From contig LUZT01000005.1 in the NCBI GenBank assembly GCA_001602925.1, positions 248,001 through 312,000 on the forward strand: a stretch of DNA of 64,000 nt. The letters are read 5' to 3'. Below the pieces are notes generated by a model. The model was not told the DNA's origin. It made no database searches and saw only the letters and a program-made list of their open reading frames with translations. This stretch comes from Chlorobiales bacterium Clorobi_01 (lineage in GTDB: Bacteria; Bacteroidota; Chlorobiia; Chlorobiales; Chlorobiaceae). The stretch's first letter is position 1. Each line of letters begins with the position of its first letter. The translations under genes and the position numbers were made by a program. Of this stretch, positions 1 through 10,543 are shown in pieces.

Positions 1-2647
1 GCTTGACAATCGCCTCTACCGGCTCAACCTCGTCGATCGGGATCGGCTTCTCGGAGAAGCGGATATCCATCAGACCGCGAATCGTGCAGTAGTGCTCGCT
101 CTGGTCGTCGATGAGCTTCTCGTACTTCTTGAACAGCTCGTAATCGCCCGTGCGGCACGAGTGCTGGAGATAGTGAATCGTCTCCGGATTGAAAAGGTGG
201 AACTCGCCGTCGTGACGCCACTTGCGATCGCCGCCAGCCTCGAGGCCGCGATTGACCTTGTTGCCGCCGGGCGGGAAAGCTGCCTCGTGGCGCTTGCGGA
301 CCTCTTCGGCCAGCGTGTCGAGACCGATACCCTCGATGCGTGACGGAGTCTTGGTGAAGTAGGTATCGACCACTTCGGTGTTGAGACCAACCGCCTCGAA
401 AATCTGCGCGCCGCGATAGCTCTGCACGGTCGAGATGCCCATCTTGGCCATCGTCTTGACCACGCCCTTCACGGTCGCTTTCACGTAATTCTTGATCGCC
501 TTCTTCTCGTCGTGCGTGATGCGCCCCTGGGCCACCTGCTGGCGAATGGTTTCGAACGCGAGATAGGGATTGATCGCCCCCGCGCCATAGCCGATCAGCA
601 TCGAGAAGTGGTGAATCGTGCGCGGCTCGCCCGACTCGACGATGAGGCCGACCTTGGTTCTGAGACCCGCGCTGATAAGGAAGTGATGGAAGCCGGCAAG
701 GGCCAAAAGAGCCGGAATCGGCGCACGCGACTTTTCGAGTTCGCCCTTGTCGGAGAGGATGACGATGTTGACCCCCTCCTGATTGATCGCCTTTTCAGCC
801 TGACGGTACAGATCCTGCATCGACTCCTGAATGCCCTGGCCGCCCTCTTCGACATTGTAGAAGATCGGCAGCGTGATCGCCTTGAAGCCGGGCTTGTCGA
901 TGCCGCGAATCTTTTCGAGGTCTTCGTCAGTCAGAATCGGATGAGGAATCCTGACGCGGCGGCAGTTGATTTCGTCCGATTCGAGCAGATTGCCTTCGGT
1001 GCCGAGCATGACGGTTGTCGAGGTGACAATCTCCTCGCGGATCGAGTCGATCGGCGGGTTGGTCACCTGGGCAAAGAGCTGCTTGAAGTAGTCATAAAGC
1101 AGCCTCGGACGGTTGGAGAGCACTGCCAGCGGCGTATCGTTGCCCATCGAACCAATGCGTTCGATGCCGTTCTGGGCCATCGGCCTGATCTGAAGCGTAA
1201 GGTCTTCATTGGTATAACCAAACGCCTTCTGGCGAGCGGTGATGCTGTAGTTGTCCTCGTCGGGATTCTTCATGCGCTCACGCTCCGGCAGCGAAGCGAG
1301 ATCGATGACATTGCGCTCGATCCACTCCGTGTAGGGCTTCTCCGAAGCGATGCTCTTCTTGATCTCCTCGTCGGAGATGATGCGCCCCTCCTTGGTATCG
1401 ACCAGGAACATGCGTCCCGGCTGAAGGCGATCTTTCTTGATGATCTTTTCAGGATCGATATCGAGCACGCCGACCTCGGAAGCCATCACCACCAGGTCGT
1501 CGCTGGTTATATAATAACGCGACGGGCGCAGACCGTTACGGTCGAGCACCGCGCCGATCTGGATGCCGTCGGTGAAAACCACCGATGCGGGGCCGTCCCA
1601 CGGCTCCATAAGGCAGCTGTGATATTCGTAGAAGGCTCGTTTGTCCGGATCCATCGATTCGTTGCCCGACCACGGCTCCGGAATGACCATCATCGCCGCG
1701 TGAGCCATCGAGCGGCCGCACATGACAAGCAACTCGAAAGCATTGTCGAGCGTGGCCGAGTCGCTGCCCTCTTCGAGCAGGATCGGCTTGATCTCTTCGA
1801 GCGCGCCCTTGAAAATGGAGGACTGCATGTTCTTTTCACGCGCCTTCATCCAGTTCACGTTGCCGCGCAGCGTGTTGATCTCGCCGTTGTGGCTCAGGAA
1901 GCGATAGGGATGAGCGCGATCCCAGCTCGGGAAGGTGTTGGTGCTGAAGCGCGAGTGCACCATCGCGATGGCGCTCTCCATGTCCGGGTCTCTCAGTTCG
2001 GGATAGAACTCCTCGACCTGCTCCGGATTGAGCATGCCTTTATAGACAATCGTGCGGGCCGAAAAGCTCGATACGTAGAAGAAGCTGCTGCCGAGAAGAC
2101 CCGACGTAAAGCGAACGCGCTTGAAAATACGGCGGCGGATAATGTAAAGCTTGCGTTCGAATTCAAGGTCTGACATGTTGTCGTTGCCGCGGCCAACGAA
2201 AATCTGCTTGACCACCGGCTCCTGCGAACGGGCGGTCTGGCCGAGCGTGGAGTTGTCGGTCGGTACCTTGCGCAGACCGAGATATTTCTGACCTTCCGCC
2301 TGCACCATCTGGCGACAGATATCCTCAATGGCGCGGCGCTGTGTGAGGTCTGGCGGAAGAAAGACCATACCGACGCCATACTTACCCGGTTCGGGAAGTT
2401 CGATATTCCTCTGGGCGCATACTTTGCGCATGAACTTGTCGGGAATCTGCATCAGGATACCAGCGCCGTCACCGGTGTTCTTCTCGTAACCGGTGGCGCC
2501 ACGGTGCTTCATGTTCACCAGAACCTGCAAGCCCTGCTTGATGATCTGATGAGACTTGACCCCCTTGATATTGGCTACGAAACCAACACCGCAGGCATCA
2601 TGCTCGAACTGTGGATCGTACAGGCCCCCTTCATGCTTTGCTTTCAT
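1..2647 (-). CDS. gltB: Glutamate synthase large subunit, N-terminal part (cut by left edge)
   Basis: Glutamate synthase moves the glutamine amide onto 2-oxoglutarate to give two glutamates; with glutamine synthetase it is the main ammonium-assimilation route in the cytoplasm. The minus strand from ATG at 2647 gives about 882 uninterrupted codons that run off the left edge; the family is about 1500 residues, so the FMN/Fe-S C-terminal part lies outside. Residue 19 is the Cys of DACGVGF, which becomes the N-terminal nucleophile of the class II amidotransferase domain after propeptide removal. HRGATGYEKNTGDGAG follows near residue 50, and the visible end (DEVEPVEAIVK) is the linker before the synthase domain. 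No strong Shine-Dalgarno precedes the ATG. Confidence 0.95.
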   Translation of the reverse strand, partial: MKAKHEGGLYDPQFEHDACGVGFVANIKGVKSHQIIKQGLQVLVNMKHRGATGYEKNTGDGAGILMQIPDKFMRKVCAQRNIELPEPGKYGVGMVFLPPDLTQRRAIEDICRQMVQAEGQKYLGLRKVPTDNSTLGQTARSQEPVVKQIFVGRGNDNMSDLEFERKLYIIRRRIFKRVRFTSGLLGSSFFYVSSFSARTIVYKGMLNPEQVEEFYPELRDPDMESAIAMVHSRFSTNTFPSWDRAHPYRFLSHNGEINTLRGNVNWMKAREKNMQSSIFKGALEEIKPILLEEGSDSATLDNAFELLVMCGRSMAHAAMMVIPEPWSGNESMDPDKRAFYEYHSCLMEPWDGPASVVFTDGIQIGAVLDRNGLRPSRYYITSDDLVVMASEVGVLDIDPEKIIKKDRLQPGRMFLVDTKEGRIISDEEIKKSIASEKPYTEWIERNVIDLASLPERERMKNPDEDNYSITARQKAFGYTNEDLTLQIRPMAQNGIERIGSMGNDTPLAVLSNRPRLLYDYFKQLFAQVTNPPIDSIREEIVTSTTVMLGTEGNLLESDEINCRRVRIPHPILTDEDLEKIRGIDKPGFKAITLPIFYNVEEGGQGIQESMQDLYRQAEKAINQEGVNIVILSDKGELEKSRAPIPALLALAGFHHFLISAGLRTKVGLIVESGEPRTIHHFSMLIGYGAGAINPYLAFETIRQQVAQGRITHDEKKAIKNYVKATVKGVVKTMAKMGISTVQSYRGAQIFEAVGLNTEVVDTYFTKTPSRIEGIGLDTLAEEVRKRHEAAFPPGGNKVNRGLEAGGDRKWRHDGEFHLFNPETIHYLQHSCRTGDYELFKKYEKLIDDQSEHYCTIRGLMDIRFSEKPIPIDEVEPVEAIVK

Positions 2648-2807
2648 ATTTTCAGGCACATCAATTCAGAAAAATTCAAAAATACAGGACTTTCCTTGTG
2701 CAAAGGCCAGAATATAAGGTATTGAACAGAAAATTCATGACCTTTTACCTTCAAGCCAAAAGCTCCAGGCCAAACAGAATGTCGCGAAACCGGAAGTCCT
2801 TGAAAGT

Positions 2808-3551
2808 TCAGGCTTTGCCCTGTTTGGCGACGGCCTCCACCTTTTTCTTCAGCTCCTCCTGGTCGCCCAGATAGTAGCTCTTCAGCGGCTTGAGATCGTC
2901 GTCAAGCTCGTACACCAGCGGAATACCGGTGGGAATGTTCAGGCCGACGATATCCTCATCCGAAATGTTGTCGAGATATTTGACCAGCGCCCTGAGCGAA
3001 TTGCCGTGAGCTGTAATAATGACGTTCTTGCCATCGCGAATCTGCGGTGCAATAGTCTCGTGCCAGTAGGGCAGGAAGCGCGCAACCGTATCCTTCAGGC
3101 ACTCCGTGGCAGGCAGTTCCTGCGAGGACAGCGAGGCATAGCGGGGGTCCTTGCCCGACCAGAACTCATCGCTCTCGGTGAGAGCCGGTGGCGGCGTGTC
3201 GTAGCTGCGGCGCCAGATCAGCACCTGCTCGTCGCCGTGGCGCTGGGCAGTCTCTGCCTTGTTGAGCCCCTGCAATGCGCCGTAGTGGCGTTCGTTGAGA
3301 CGCCAGTTTTTTGTGACGGGAATCCACATGAGATTCATCTCGTCGAGCACCGTCCAGAGCGTCCTGATGGCGCGCTTGAGCACCGAAGTGTAGGCGAGGT
3401 CAAACACGAAACCCTCATCCTTGAGCAGCTGGCCAGCGGTTCTCGCCTCTTCTCTTCCTTTCTCGGAAAGATCGACATCCACCCATCCGGTGAAACGGTT
3501 CTCCCGGTTCCACTGGCTTTCGCCGTGCCTCAGCAGGACAAGTTTCTTCAT
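2808..3551 (-). CDS. gpmA: 2,3-bisphosphoglycerate-dependent phosphoglycerate mutase
   Basis: Interconverts 3- and 2-phosphoglycerate in cytoplasmic glycolysis/gluconeogenesis, the direction needed to build sugars from fixed carbon. The 247-residue length is typical. LLRHGES at residues 6-12 carries the phospho-accepting His9; [10 protein letters not shown] lies near residue 87 and the second histidine block ([10 protein letters not shown]) near residue 182. The ATG at 3551 is preceded by AAGGAG seven bases upstream. It lies upstream of gltB on the same strand with a 160-bp gap, so cotranscription is possible but not shown; no hairpin terminator is visible between them. Confidence 0.96.
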   Translation of the reverse strand: MKKLVLLRHGESQWNRENRFTGWVDVDLSEKGREEARTAGQLLKDEGFVFDLAYTSVLKRAIRTLWTVLDEMNLMWIPVTKNWRLNERHYGALQGLNKAETAQRHGDEQVLIWRRSYDTPPPALTESDEFWSGKDPRYASLSSQELPATECLKDTVARFLPYWHETIAPQIRDGKNVIITAHGNSLRALVKYLDNISDEDIVGLNIPTGIPLVYELDDDLKPLKSYYLGDQEELKKKVEAVAKQGKA

Positions 3552-3886
3552 GTAACGCTCCTTGTGCTCGTAAATTGATTTCTTGAAAAAGGAAAGAGTA
3601 CGCCATTTACAGGCTTGGCAATTTAATATTCTGAAAAACCATTCTCAAACATTCTCTCAGCGACGTGCAACCCCCTGAAATTCCTGCGGCAAGGGTATTT
3701 TTTATACGGCGCTGAACACCCTGTTATGGCATTATCGTTCGAAATATTATATCTTATATGCTTTTTGACGCTTGATGACCGAACCTGAGTCCATGGCAAC
3801 GGCTACCGTTGCCCGTCGGACGGAGGAACAAGCCAGCGCCCTCCGGGCGGCACTTCAGTAACCAGCACGTATCAGATCTGAACACC
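3552..3886. other. Divergent promoter region of gpmA and the NMO-like gene
   Basis: This 335-bp gap lies between two divergent genes. The gpmA-proximal half is AT-rich with no clear element. The last 100 bases, on the plus-strand leader of the flavoprotein gene, hold consecutive inverted repeats listed separately. The frame stays open upstream of 3887 to 3809, but those extra codons overlap the hairpins and lack family similarity, so I treat them as leader. Confidence 0.5.
3789..3840 (+). promoter_or_regulatory. Two-hairpin structured leader
   Basis: GGCAACGG (3795-3802), loop CTA, CCGTTGCC (3806-3813) is a perfect 8-bp stem, flanked by GTCC/GGAC that could extend it. Directly after it CGGAGG and CCTCCG can form a second stem around 3819-3845. 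There is no T-run, so it does not look like a terminator. It could be an RNA regulatory leader or a palindromic repeat; I match it to no known riboswitch class. Confidence 0.4.
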
Positions 3887-5149
3887 ATGAACGTCAACAA
3901 TTTCAGATTAAAGCTCGGCGGAAAAGAGTACGTCCCCATCGTCATCGGTGGCATGGGGGTCAACATCTCGACCTCGGAGCTCGCCTTGTCGGCGGAACGG
4001 CTGGGAGGTATTGGTCATATTTCCGATGCCGAGGTGATGTTTGTCTGCGACCAGCTGTTTGGAACCTCATACGTAGCCGACAAGCGCCAGATGTATGCGT
4101 CGAACGTCAACAATCGCGACAAATCGTCGGTGCATTTCGAACTGGAACAGCTCGCCGAAGCTCAGAAGCGGTTTGTATCCCATACCATCAGTCAGAAAAC
4201 AGGCAATGGAGCGATCTTCATGAATTGCATGGAGAAGCTCACGATGAACAACTCCGCCGCGACACTCAAGGTGCGCATGGAGACAGCCATGGAAGCGGGA
4301 ATCGACGGCATCACGCTGGCCGCCGGACTCAATCTGAGAAGCCTCGATCTTATCAGCGAGCACGAACGGTTCCGTGACGTCAAGCTCGGCATCGTCATCT
4401 CTTCGGTGCGAGCCCTCTCGATCTTCCTGAAACGAGCCATGCGTTTGCAGCGGCCGCCAGACTATATCGTGGTCGAAGGTCCGCTGGCCGGTGGCCATCT
4501 CGGCTTCGGCCCGGACGACTGGCAGTCGCAAAGCCTGCAATCCATCGTGGCTGAAACGCTCGCCTTCCTCAAAAAGGAAAATCTGGATATTCCGATCATT
4601 CCTGCGGGCGGCATCTTCACCGGCACCGACGCGGTCGAGTACCTGCAAGCGGGCGCTGCCGCCGTGCAGGTGGCCACGCGATTCACCATCGCCAGGGAGT
4701 CTGGCCTGCCGGACGAGGTCAAGCAGCATTACATCAACGCCAGCCCGGAGGATGTGGAGGTCAACCTTTCATCGCCTACCGGTTATCCGATGCGAATGCT
4801 GAAACAGTCGCCAACCCTGTACTACGGCAGAAAGCCGAACTGCGAAGGACTTGGCTATCTGCTCGATAACAACGGTAAATGCTCATATATCGACGACTAC
4901 TACCAGTCGCTCGAATCGAGAGACCCTGCCGAATGCCGTTTCGTCGTCAAAGGCCACACCTGCCTCTGCACCGGCATGGCACGCTATGATTGCTGGACTT
5001 GCGGCCACACGGTCTCGCGTCTGAAGGAGACCGCCAACCGCCTGCCGGACGGTTCGTGGCAACTGCCATCTGCGGAGGATATTTTCATGGACTACCTCCT
5101 GAGTGAAAACCACTCGATCAGGAAACCGGAAACAAGAAAACAGAGCTGA
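3887..5149 (+). CDS. Nitronate monooxygenase / FabK-like flavoprotein with Cys-rich tail
   Basis: TIM-barrel FMN protein of the nitronate monooxygenase (2-nitropropane dioxygenase)/enoyl-ACP reductase II superfamily. GGMGVNIS near residue 21, GGHLGFG near 202-208 (the family's active-site His region) and PAGGIFTG near 239-246 (phosphate binding) fit. At 420 residues it is longer than simple NMOs. The extra C-terminal part holds a cluster of five or six cysteines around residues 350-375 (CLC, later CWTC), which could bind metal or an Fe-S cluster. Start ATG at 3887 was chosen because the conserved fold begins there. A real fabI exists at 36.4-37.3 kb, so a sole enoyl-reductase role is unlikely. 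Substrate unknown. Confidence 0.75.
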   Translation: MNVNNFRLKLGGKEYVPIVIGGMGVNISTSELALSAERLGGIGHISDAEVMFVCDQLFGTSYVADKRQMYASNVNNRDKSSVHFELEQLAEAQKRFVSHTISQKTGNGAIFMNCMEKLTMNNSAATLKVRMETAMEAGIDGITLAAGLNLRSLDLISEHERFRDVKLGIVISSVRALSIFLKRAMRLQRPPDYIVVEGPLAGGHLGFGPDDWQSQSLQSIVAETLAFLKKENLDIPIIPAGGIFTGTDAVEYLQAGAAAVQVATRFTIARESGLPDEVKQHYINASPEDVEVNLSSPTGYPMRMLKQSPTLYYGRKPNCEGLGYLLDNNGKCSYIDDYYQSLESRDPAECRFVVKGHTCLCTGMARYDCWTCGHTVSRLKETANRLPDGSWQLPSAEDIFMDYLLSENHSIRKPETRKQS

Positions 5150-5265
5150 GAAGAACCGCTTTTTGCCTCTGACGTTCAGATAGCTTACCTTGAGTGAAAG
5201 GGAATGGAGGCATCAAGCGTTCGTTCCGGTAAGCGAATTCGGCCAGAAACCAGCTTCCTGCCAGC

Positions 5266-6273
5266 ATGAAGAAACAACTGCTTTCCTGGTTGAGGCTCCT
5301 GGCCTCGTTCATCACTCTCCTCGTGGCGGCCATTGCCATCAACCAGCTCTACAGTCTTTCGGTAGTGCTGAACGGCCTTCTCCCCTACTCCGGCTATGCA
5401 TTCCTTGCCCTTTGTGGTCTCTTTTTCGCCGTTACACTTTTCACCGGTCTGCGGCTCTGGAACGCACCGAAAGTCCCTCCGCTGGCCGACCGGGTCGGAG
5501 GCAACAACTTCGAGCCGTATATTGCTTATCTGGGCAAATCGCTCGCCGTGCATCACGCCCATCCTGACGGCGGCAGAAAGGAGCACGACCTGCGCTGGAT
5601 CAAGGCCAATATCAAACTCCACGAGGTCGATGCGCTCAACACAACCAAAACCGTAGCCACGAAAAACTTCTTCATCGGAGCTTTCGCCCAGAATACCTCC
5701 TACGGCACGACGACATCGCTGGTCAACAACATCAAGCTTGTCTGGAACATCTATGCGAGATACCACCGCAAACACTCGATCAGGGAGTTCCTGCGACTGC
5801 TCAGATCGGTCTACGAGTGCCTGCCGCTGTCGGATTTCAACAAGGATGAGCTTCCGGCGCACATCAAGCCGATCATCCAGTGCTCGTTCAGCAATACACT
5901 CTCCTCTTTGCTGCCGGGAGGAAACCTCCTGACACCATTCTTCCTGAACCTGTTCCTTGCGGGCGCAACCAACACCTACCTCACCTGCCTTGCCGGCATC
6001 ATTGCCTCGAAGCACTGCCAGGTGCTTTCGCTCGAAGACAAGGAGGAGATTGTGCAGCAAAGCATGTTCGAAGCGGCATTCATGCTCAAGGAGATCGTCA
6101 AGGAGTGCAACCCGATCCTCTCCGTCACCATCAGCAACGCCGTCAAGAAGGCGGGCATCGAAAGTCTCGACACCGTCACCGCGCCAACATCGGGCAGCAG
6201 CGTCGCGCAGGACATTGTCTCGCACCTCGCCAGCTCGATCAAGCATATTATTATGGAGAGCGGAAAAGAGTAA
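5266..6273 (+). CDS. Conserved inner-membrane protein of unknown function
   Basis: 335 residues. Two hydrophobic segments lie near the N-terminus (about 9-27 and 38-63), followed by a largely helical soluble part with conserved-looking stretches (LAGIIASKHC, a C-terminal TSGSSVAQDIVSHLASSI). The topology of two N-terminal helices plus a cytosolic helical domain resembles DUF697/YcjF-type proteins, but I cannot confirm that from motifs. It starts 116 bp after the flavoprotein gene on the same strand with no terminator between, so the two may form one unit. Function not known. Confidence 0.6.
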   Translation: MKKQLLSWLRLLASFITLLVAAIAINQLYSLSVVLNGLLPYSGYAFLALCGLFFAVTLFTGLRLWNAPKVPPLADRVGGNNFEPYIAYLGKSLAVHHAHPDGGRKEHDLRWIKANIKLHEVDALNTTKTVATKNFFIGAFAQNTSYGTTTSLVNNIKLVWNIYARYHRKHSIREFLRLLRSVYECLPLSDFNKDELPAHIKPIIQCSFSNTLSSLLPGGNLLTPFFLNLFLAGATNTYLTCLAGIIASKHCQVLSLEDKEEIVQQSMFEAAFMLKEIVKECNPILSVTISNAVKKAGIESLDTVTAPTSGSSVAQDIVSHLASSIKHIIMESGKE

Positions 6274-6329
6274 AGGGCGGTAACGGATTTATTTATCAGC
6301 CCCGTCCATGCTGCGCAAATTCGAAGCTT

Positions 6330-6788
6330 TTATTTGCTCCTCAGCCCCCTGAAAAAATCTTGCAGCAGGCTTTCGGCTTTGCGCTCCATGATGCCGCCGT
6401 AGACTTCGGGCTGGTGGTTAAGGGTGCGACAGCCGGTGATGTTGAGCACGGTGCCTGCCGCGCCCATTTTTGGGTCCCAAGCGCCAAAGACCACACGACC
6501 AATTTTCGACAGGACAATAGCCCCGGCACACATCGGGCAGGGTTCGAGCGTAACGGCGAGCGTGCACCCTTCGAGATATTTGCTGCCGATGGTCGCCATT
6601 GCCGAGGTCAGGGCAATCATTTCGGCGTGCGCTGTAGCGTCCGAAAGCGTCTCGACCTGGTTATGCCCTCTGCCGATAACCGAGCCGTTGGGATCGAGCA
6701 CCACCGCACCGACAGGCACTTCCTTGCTCTCATAAGCCTTGATGGCTTCCCGGAAAGCCAGTTCCATACAGTAATTCAGGTCATGCAT
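6330..6788 (-). CDS. tadA: tRNA-specific adenosine deaminase (TadA-type)
   Basis: Zinc-dependent cytidine/deoxycytidylate-deaminase-fold enzyme; TadA converts the wobble adenosine of tRNA-Arg(ACG) to inosine. With ATG at 6788 the protein is 152 residues. HAEM at 53-56 gives the zinc ligand His53 and proton-shuttle Glu55; PCPMCAG gives Cys83 and Cys86. An in-frame TTG nine codons upstream (6815) could also be used, with a GAGGCG nearby; I prefer ATG because homology begins there. It converges on the upstream plus-strand membrane-protein gene. A guanine-deaminase-like role is possible but the length and PCPMCAGA favour TadA. Confidence 0.85.
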   Translation of the reverse strand: MHDLNYCMELAFREAIKAYESKEVPVGAVVLDPNGSVIGRGHNQVETLSDATAHAEMIALTSAMATIGSKYLEGCTLAVTLEPCPMCAGAIVLSKIGRVVFGAWDPKMGAAGTVLNITGCRTLNHQPEVYGGIMERKAESLLQDFFRGLRSK

Positions 6789-6883
6789 GAGCGATAAAAG
6801 AAATCTGCGCCTCAAGCCGCAGGGGTTTCAGCAATAGGGATTTTTTTATTATCATAAAGTTTAAACCTCTTTTTCATTCCGCG

Positions 6884-6912
6884 TTGACGCCGGTTTTATC
6901 CGGCAATCTTTA
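6884..6912 (+). promoter_or_regulatory. Possible sucC promoter with embedded hairpin
   Basis: TTGACG at 6884-6889 is followed after 17 bases by TCTTTA, a weak -35/-10 pair. The spacer holds the inverted repeat GCCGG/CCGGC (6889-6893, 6900-6904). The resulting leader to ATG 6937 would be about 20 bases. The -10 match is poor, so this is tentative. Confidence 0.25.
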
Positions 6913-6936
6913 TCTCATAACCATAGAACTTGTACT

Positions 6937-8115
<1,179 letters not shown>

Positions 8116-8134
8116 AATCCCAACACACGCAGAC

Positions 8135-8187
8135 AAACGGAAAAGCCCGCCCCCACAGAACTTCATGGAGGCGGGCTTTTCCGTTTT
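8135..8187 (+). terminator. Intrinsic terminator of sucC
   Basis: A perfect 17-bp inverted repeat (8135-8151 with 8170-8186) has a GC-rich core (GCCCGCC/GGCGGGC) and TTTT immediately before and after the distal arm. Because A and T runs flank both sides it could also work in reverse. Confidence 0.9.
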
Positions 8188-8587
8188 GCCACTAACACAG
8201 GAGAAAAAAACTGAGGTCTCTTTTCGATAAGAGAAATGCGTACAATCCTAAAAAAAAGCCGGACGAAAGGATCAACCAGCCTATCGTCCGGCCAAATCAG
8301 CAACAACCCGTCCTTCTCCGCGATTCATCGTTTACTCAGACATTCATCTTCACACATCACAATCAACTATAACACATAACATGGCGAAGAAGAGCCGGAA
8401 CGTTGCTGTCAATCAACACACAAAGAACAACACATCACAACCTTACTCAAGAACATTCAACACAAAAACTCATTGTATCATTCAACTCATCCCTTACAAC
8501 TATTGAGACGATGATGCTCAAACTTCCTTGCGCGCTTTTTTATTTTTTTTCAAAAAATAATTTTGCTCTGTCGAATCCAGCCGCCCC
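8188..8587. other. Spacer between convergent sucC and macB
   Basis: No convincing gene. A frame open at 8403-8597 is low-complexity and overlaps the macB end. The plus strand from about 8296 to 8520 is rich in A and C and poor in G, so the opposite strand is G/T-rich and nearly C-free. Such C-over-G tracts are typical of Rho loading sites on the plus transcript. The minus strand would carry a roughly 300-nt 3' trailer of macB ending in the hairpin at 8251-8292. Confidence 0.45.
8251..8292 (-). terminator. Intrinsic terminator for the macB operon
   Basis: Read on the minus strand, GCCGGACGA (8292-8284) and TCGTCCGGC (8266-8258) form a perfect 9-bp stem followed by a run of seven or more T. 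It sits about 300 bp beyond the macB stop, so the operon would have a long 3' trailer, or the hairpin ends an unrecognised small RNA. Confidence 0.75.
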
Positions 8588-10543
8588 TCACTCGTAACGC
8601 AGCGCCTCTACAGGTTTGAGTGTCGCCGCTTTTCTGGCAGGCCACAAGCCAAAAAACAGACCGATCAGCACGGAAAAGCCTGTGGCAAGCACCACCGAGA
8701 ACATCGACGTTTTCACCGCCCACCCGGCGAAGGTTGAAAGCATTACCGAAACACCGACACCAACCACGATACCGATGATGCCTCCACTGAGCGTCATACC
8801 CACCGATTCAATCAGAAACTGAAGCATGATGTCCCCCTTCCGCGCACCGATGGCCTTGCGAAGGCCGATCTCGCGGGTGCGCTCGGTCACCGAAACGAGC
8901 ATGATGTTCATGATACCGATACCACCCACCACCAGCGAAATGGCCGCGATCGAGCCAAGCAGCATACTCATGGTCTGCGTGGTGGCGCTGAGCATCTGCT
9001 GGAACTCCGTCATGTCACGGATGTTGAAGGAGTCATCGTCATCGGACTGAATCTTGTGCCTCTTGCGGATCAGCGCGTCGATCGCCTGCTTTGCCGGTTC
9101 AATGTTCTCCGCGCTCGATACCTCGACGTAAATGCTGTCGAAATAGTCCTTGCCAAGCACCCGATACATCGCGGTCGTCACCGGAACGAGCACCATATCG
9201 TCCTGGTCGCGATGTCCGGCAAAGCCTTTGGGTGGTAAGACGCCGATAATCTTGAAGTTGATGCGGTTGATCTTGATGGTTTTGCCAACAGGGTCTTCGT
9301 TGCCGTACAGCTCCGAAACCACGGTCGTACCAACAATGGCTACCTTGCGACGCGACTGAATCTCCTGGAGAGTGAACCACCGTCCGATGGTCGGCGTCGC
9401 ATCACGCATTTTGGCGTAATCGTAACCAACACCTTCAACGGTACTGTTCGTGTTTTTGTCGAGATACACCATCTGGGCCGAACCGGTCACATCTCCGGAG
9501 ACATAATTGACCAGTGGCTTGAGTTCCGCAATGGCCTCGGCATCCTGCGCGGTGAAGCGCGTAAAGGTACCCGATCCCTGAGCGGCTCCCATGATCCTGG
9601 CCGAACCGCCCCTGATGGAGAGCAGGTTCGAGCCCATCGACTTGAGCCGCTCCTCCATCGAGGCCTGCGCCCCCGTGCCGAGCGCCATCATCGCGATGAC
9701 CGAGGCGACGCCCACCAGAATACCAAGCACCGAAAGCAACGTTCTGATCTTGTTGGAGGTGATCGACCGGAACGCCTGCAAGACGAAACCGAGCATCCGG
9801 GACGGCTTGAAGAGCGGCTGGTGCTCGACCTTCATGACCGCCTGTTTCGCTTCGGCCCGGAACGCCATGCCCTCTTTTTTGCGGTCTTCGATGATCTTCC
9901 CGTCCTTCATCGTAATCACGCGCCCGGCATATTCGGCGATGTCCGGCTCGTGCGTCACCATGACGATGGTCTTGCCCTGTCGGTGCAACTCGGTGAGAAT
10001 GCGCATGATCTCGTGCGAATTCTTCGTATCGAGGTTGCCGGTCGGCTCGTCGGCGAAGATGAGCATCGGATCGCGGATGAGCGCCCTGGCTATGGCCACG
10101 CGCTGCTGCTCGCCGCCCGACATCTGGCTCGGGCGATGATCCGCGCGGTGACCAAGGCCAACCATTTCGAGCCGCTTCAGCGCGTCCGAACGGAAATCGC
10201 CGCTCTCGTCGCTGTAGATGCAGGGCAGCATCACATTGTCAATGGTGCTCATGCGCCCGAGCAGGTGGAACTGCTGGAAAACGAAACCGGCGACATTGTT
10301 ACGAAGCGTAGCCAGCTCGTCGTCGTTCAGCTTGCCGACCTCCTTGCCCATCAGCCGGTAACTCCCGCTGTCGGGCACGTCGAGCAGGCCGAGAATGTGC
10401 ATCAGCGTCGATTTTCCCGATCCGGACGCCCCCATGATCGCCACGAACTCACCCTGTTCGATGGTCAGACTCACGCCGTCGAGGGCGCGAACCGGACTCT
10501 CACCGATGGTGTAGGTTCGCCGGATGTCAACGACTTCGATCAT
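8588..10543 (-). CDS. macB: MacB-type ABC exporter (fused ATPase and permease)
   Basis: Inner-membrane motor of a tripartite efflux system. 651 residues. The ATPase domain has Walker [10 protein letters not shown] at 38-46, signature [15 protein letters not shown] near 142 and Walker B with ADEPTGNLD near 165. A transmembrane helix near 270 leads into the periplasmic MacB domain, with three more helices near 525-640 ([20 protein letters not shown] is the typical FtsX-like motif). Its start overlaps the stop of the adaptor gene by ATGA. Together with the adaptor and the TolC-like gene it should export macrolide-like, peptide or lipid substrates; the real substrate cannot be read from sequence. 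Confidence 0.93.
   Translation of the reverse strand: MIEVVDIRRTYTIGESPVRALDGVSLTIEQGEFVAIMGASGSGKSTLMHILGLLDVPDSGSYRLMGKEVGKLNDDELATLRNNVAGFVFQQFHLLGRMSTIDNVMLPCIYSDESGDFRSDALKRLEMVGLGHRADHRPSQMSGGEQQRVAIARALIRDPMLIFADEPTGNLDTKNSHEIMRILTELHRQGKTIVMVTHEPDIAEYAGRVITMKDGKIIEDRKKEGMAFRAEAKQAVMKVEHQPLFKPSRMLGFVLQAFRSITSNKIRTLLSVLGILVGVASVIAMMALGTGAQASMEERLKSMGSNLLSIRGGSARIMGAAQGSGTFTRFTAQDAEAIAELKPLVNYVSGDVTGSAQMVYLDKNTNSTVEGVGYDYAKMRDATPTIGRWFTLQEIQSRRKVAIVGTTVVSELYGNEDPVGKTIKINRINFKIIGVLPPKGFAGHRDQDDMVLVPVTTAMYRVLGKDYFDSIYVEVSSAENIEPAKQAIDALIRKRHKIQSDDDDSFNIRDMTEFQQMLSATTQTMSMLLGSIAAISLVVGGIGIMNIMLVSVTERTREIGLRKAIGARKGDIMLQFLIESVGMTLSGGIIGIVVGVGVSVMLSTFAGWAVKTSMFSVVLATGFSVLIGLFFGLWPARKAATLKPVEALRYE

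Noticed and set aside
512-2173. Long plus-strand open frame of 553 codons
   Set aside because: It is the antisense shadow of gltB; the minus frame has clear amidotransferase motifs, and the plus translation resembles no protein family.
3789-3886. Cobalamin, FMN or SAM riboswitch before the NMO-like gene
   Set aside because: Hairpins are present but none of the conserved aptamer boxes could be matched.
8403-8597. 64-codon plus-strand frame in the sucC-macB spacer
   Set aside because: Low-complexity Thr/Asn/Ser-rich translation in a G-poor tract, no ribosome site, and it runs into the macB end.
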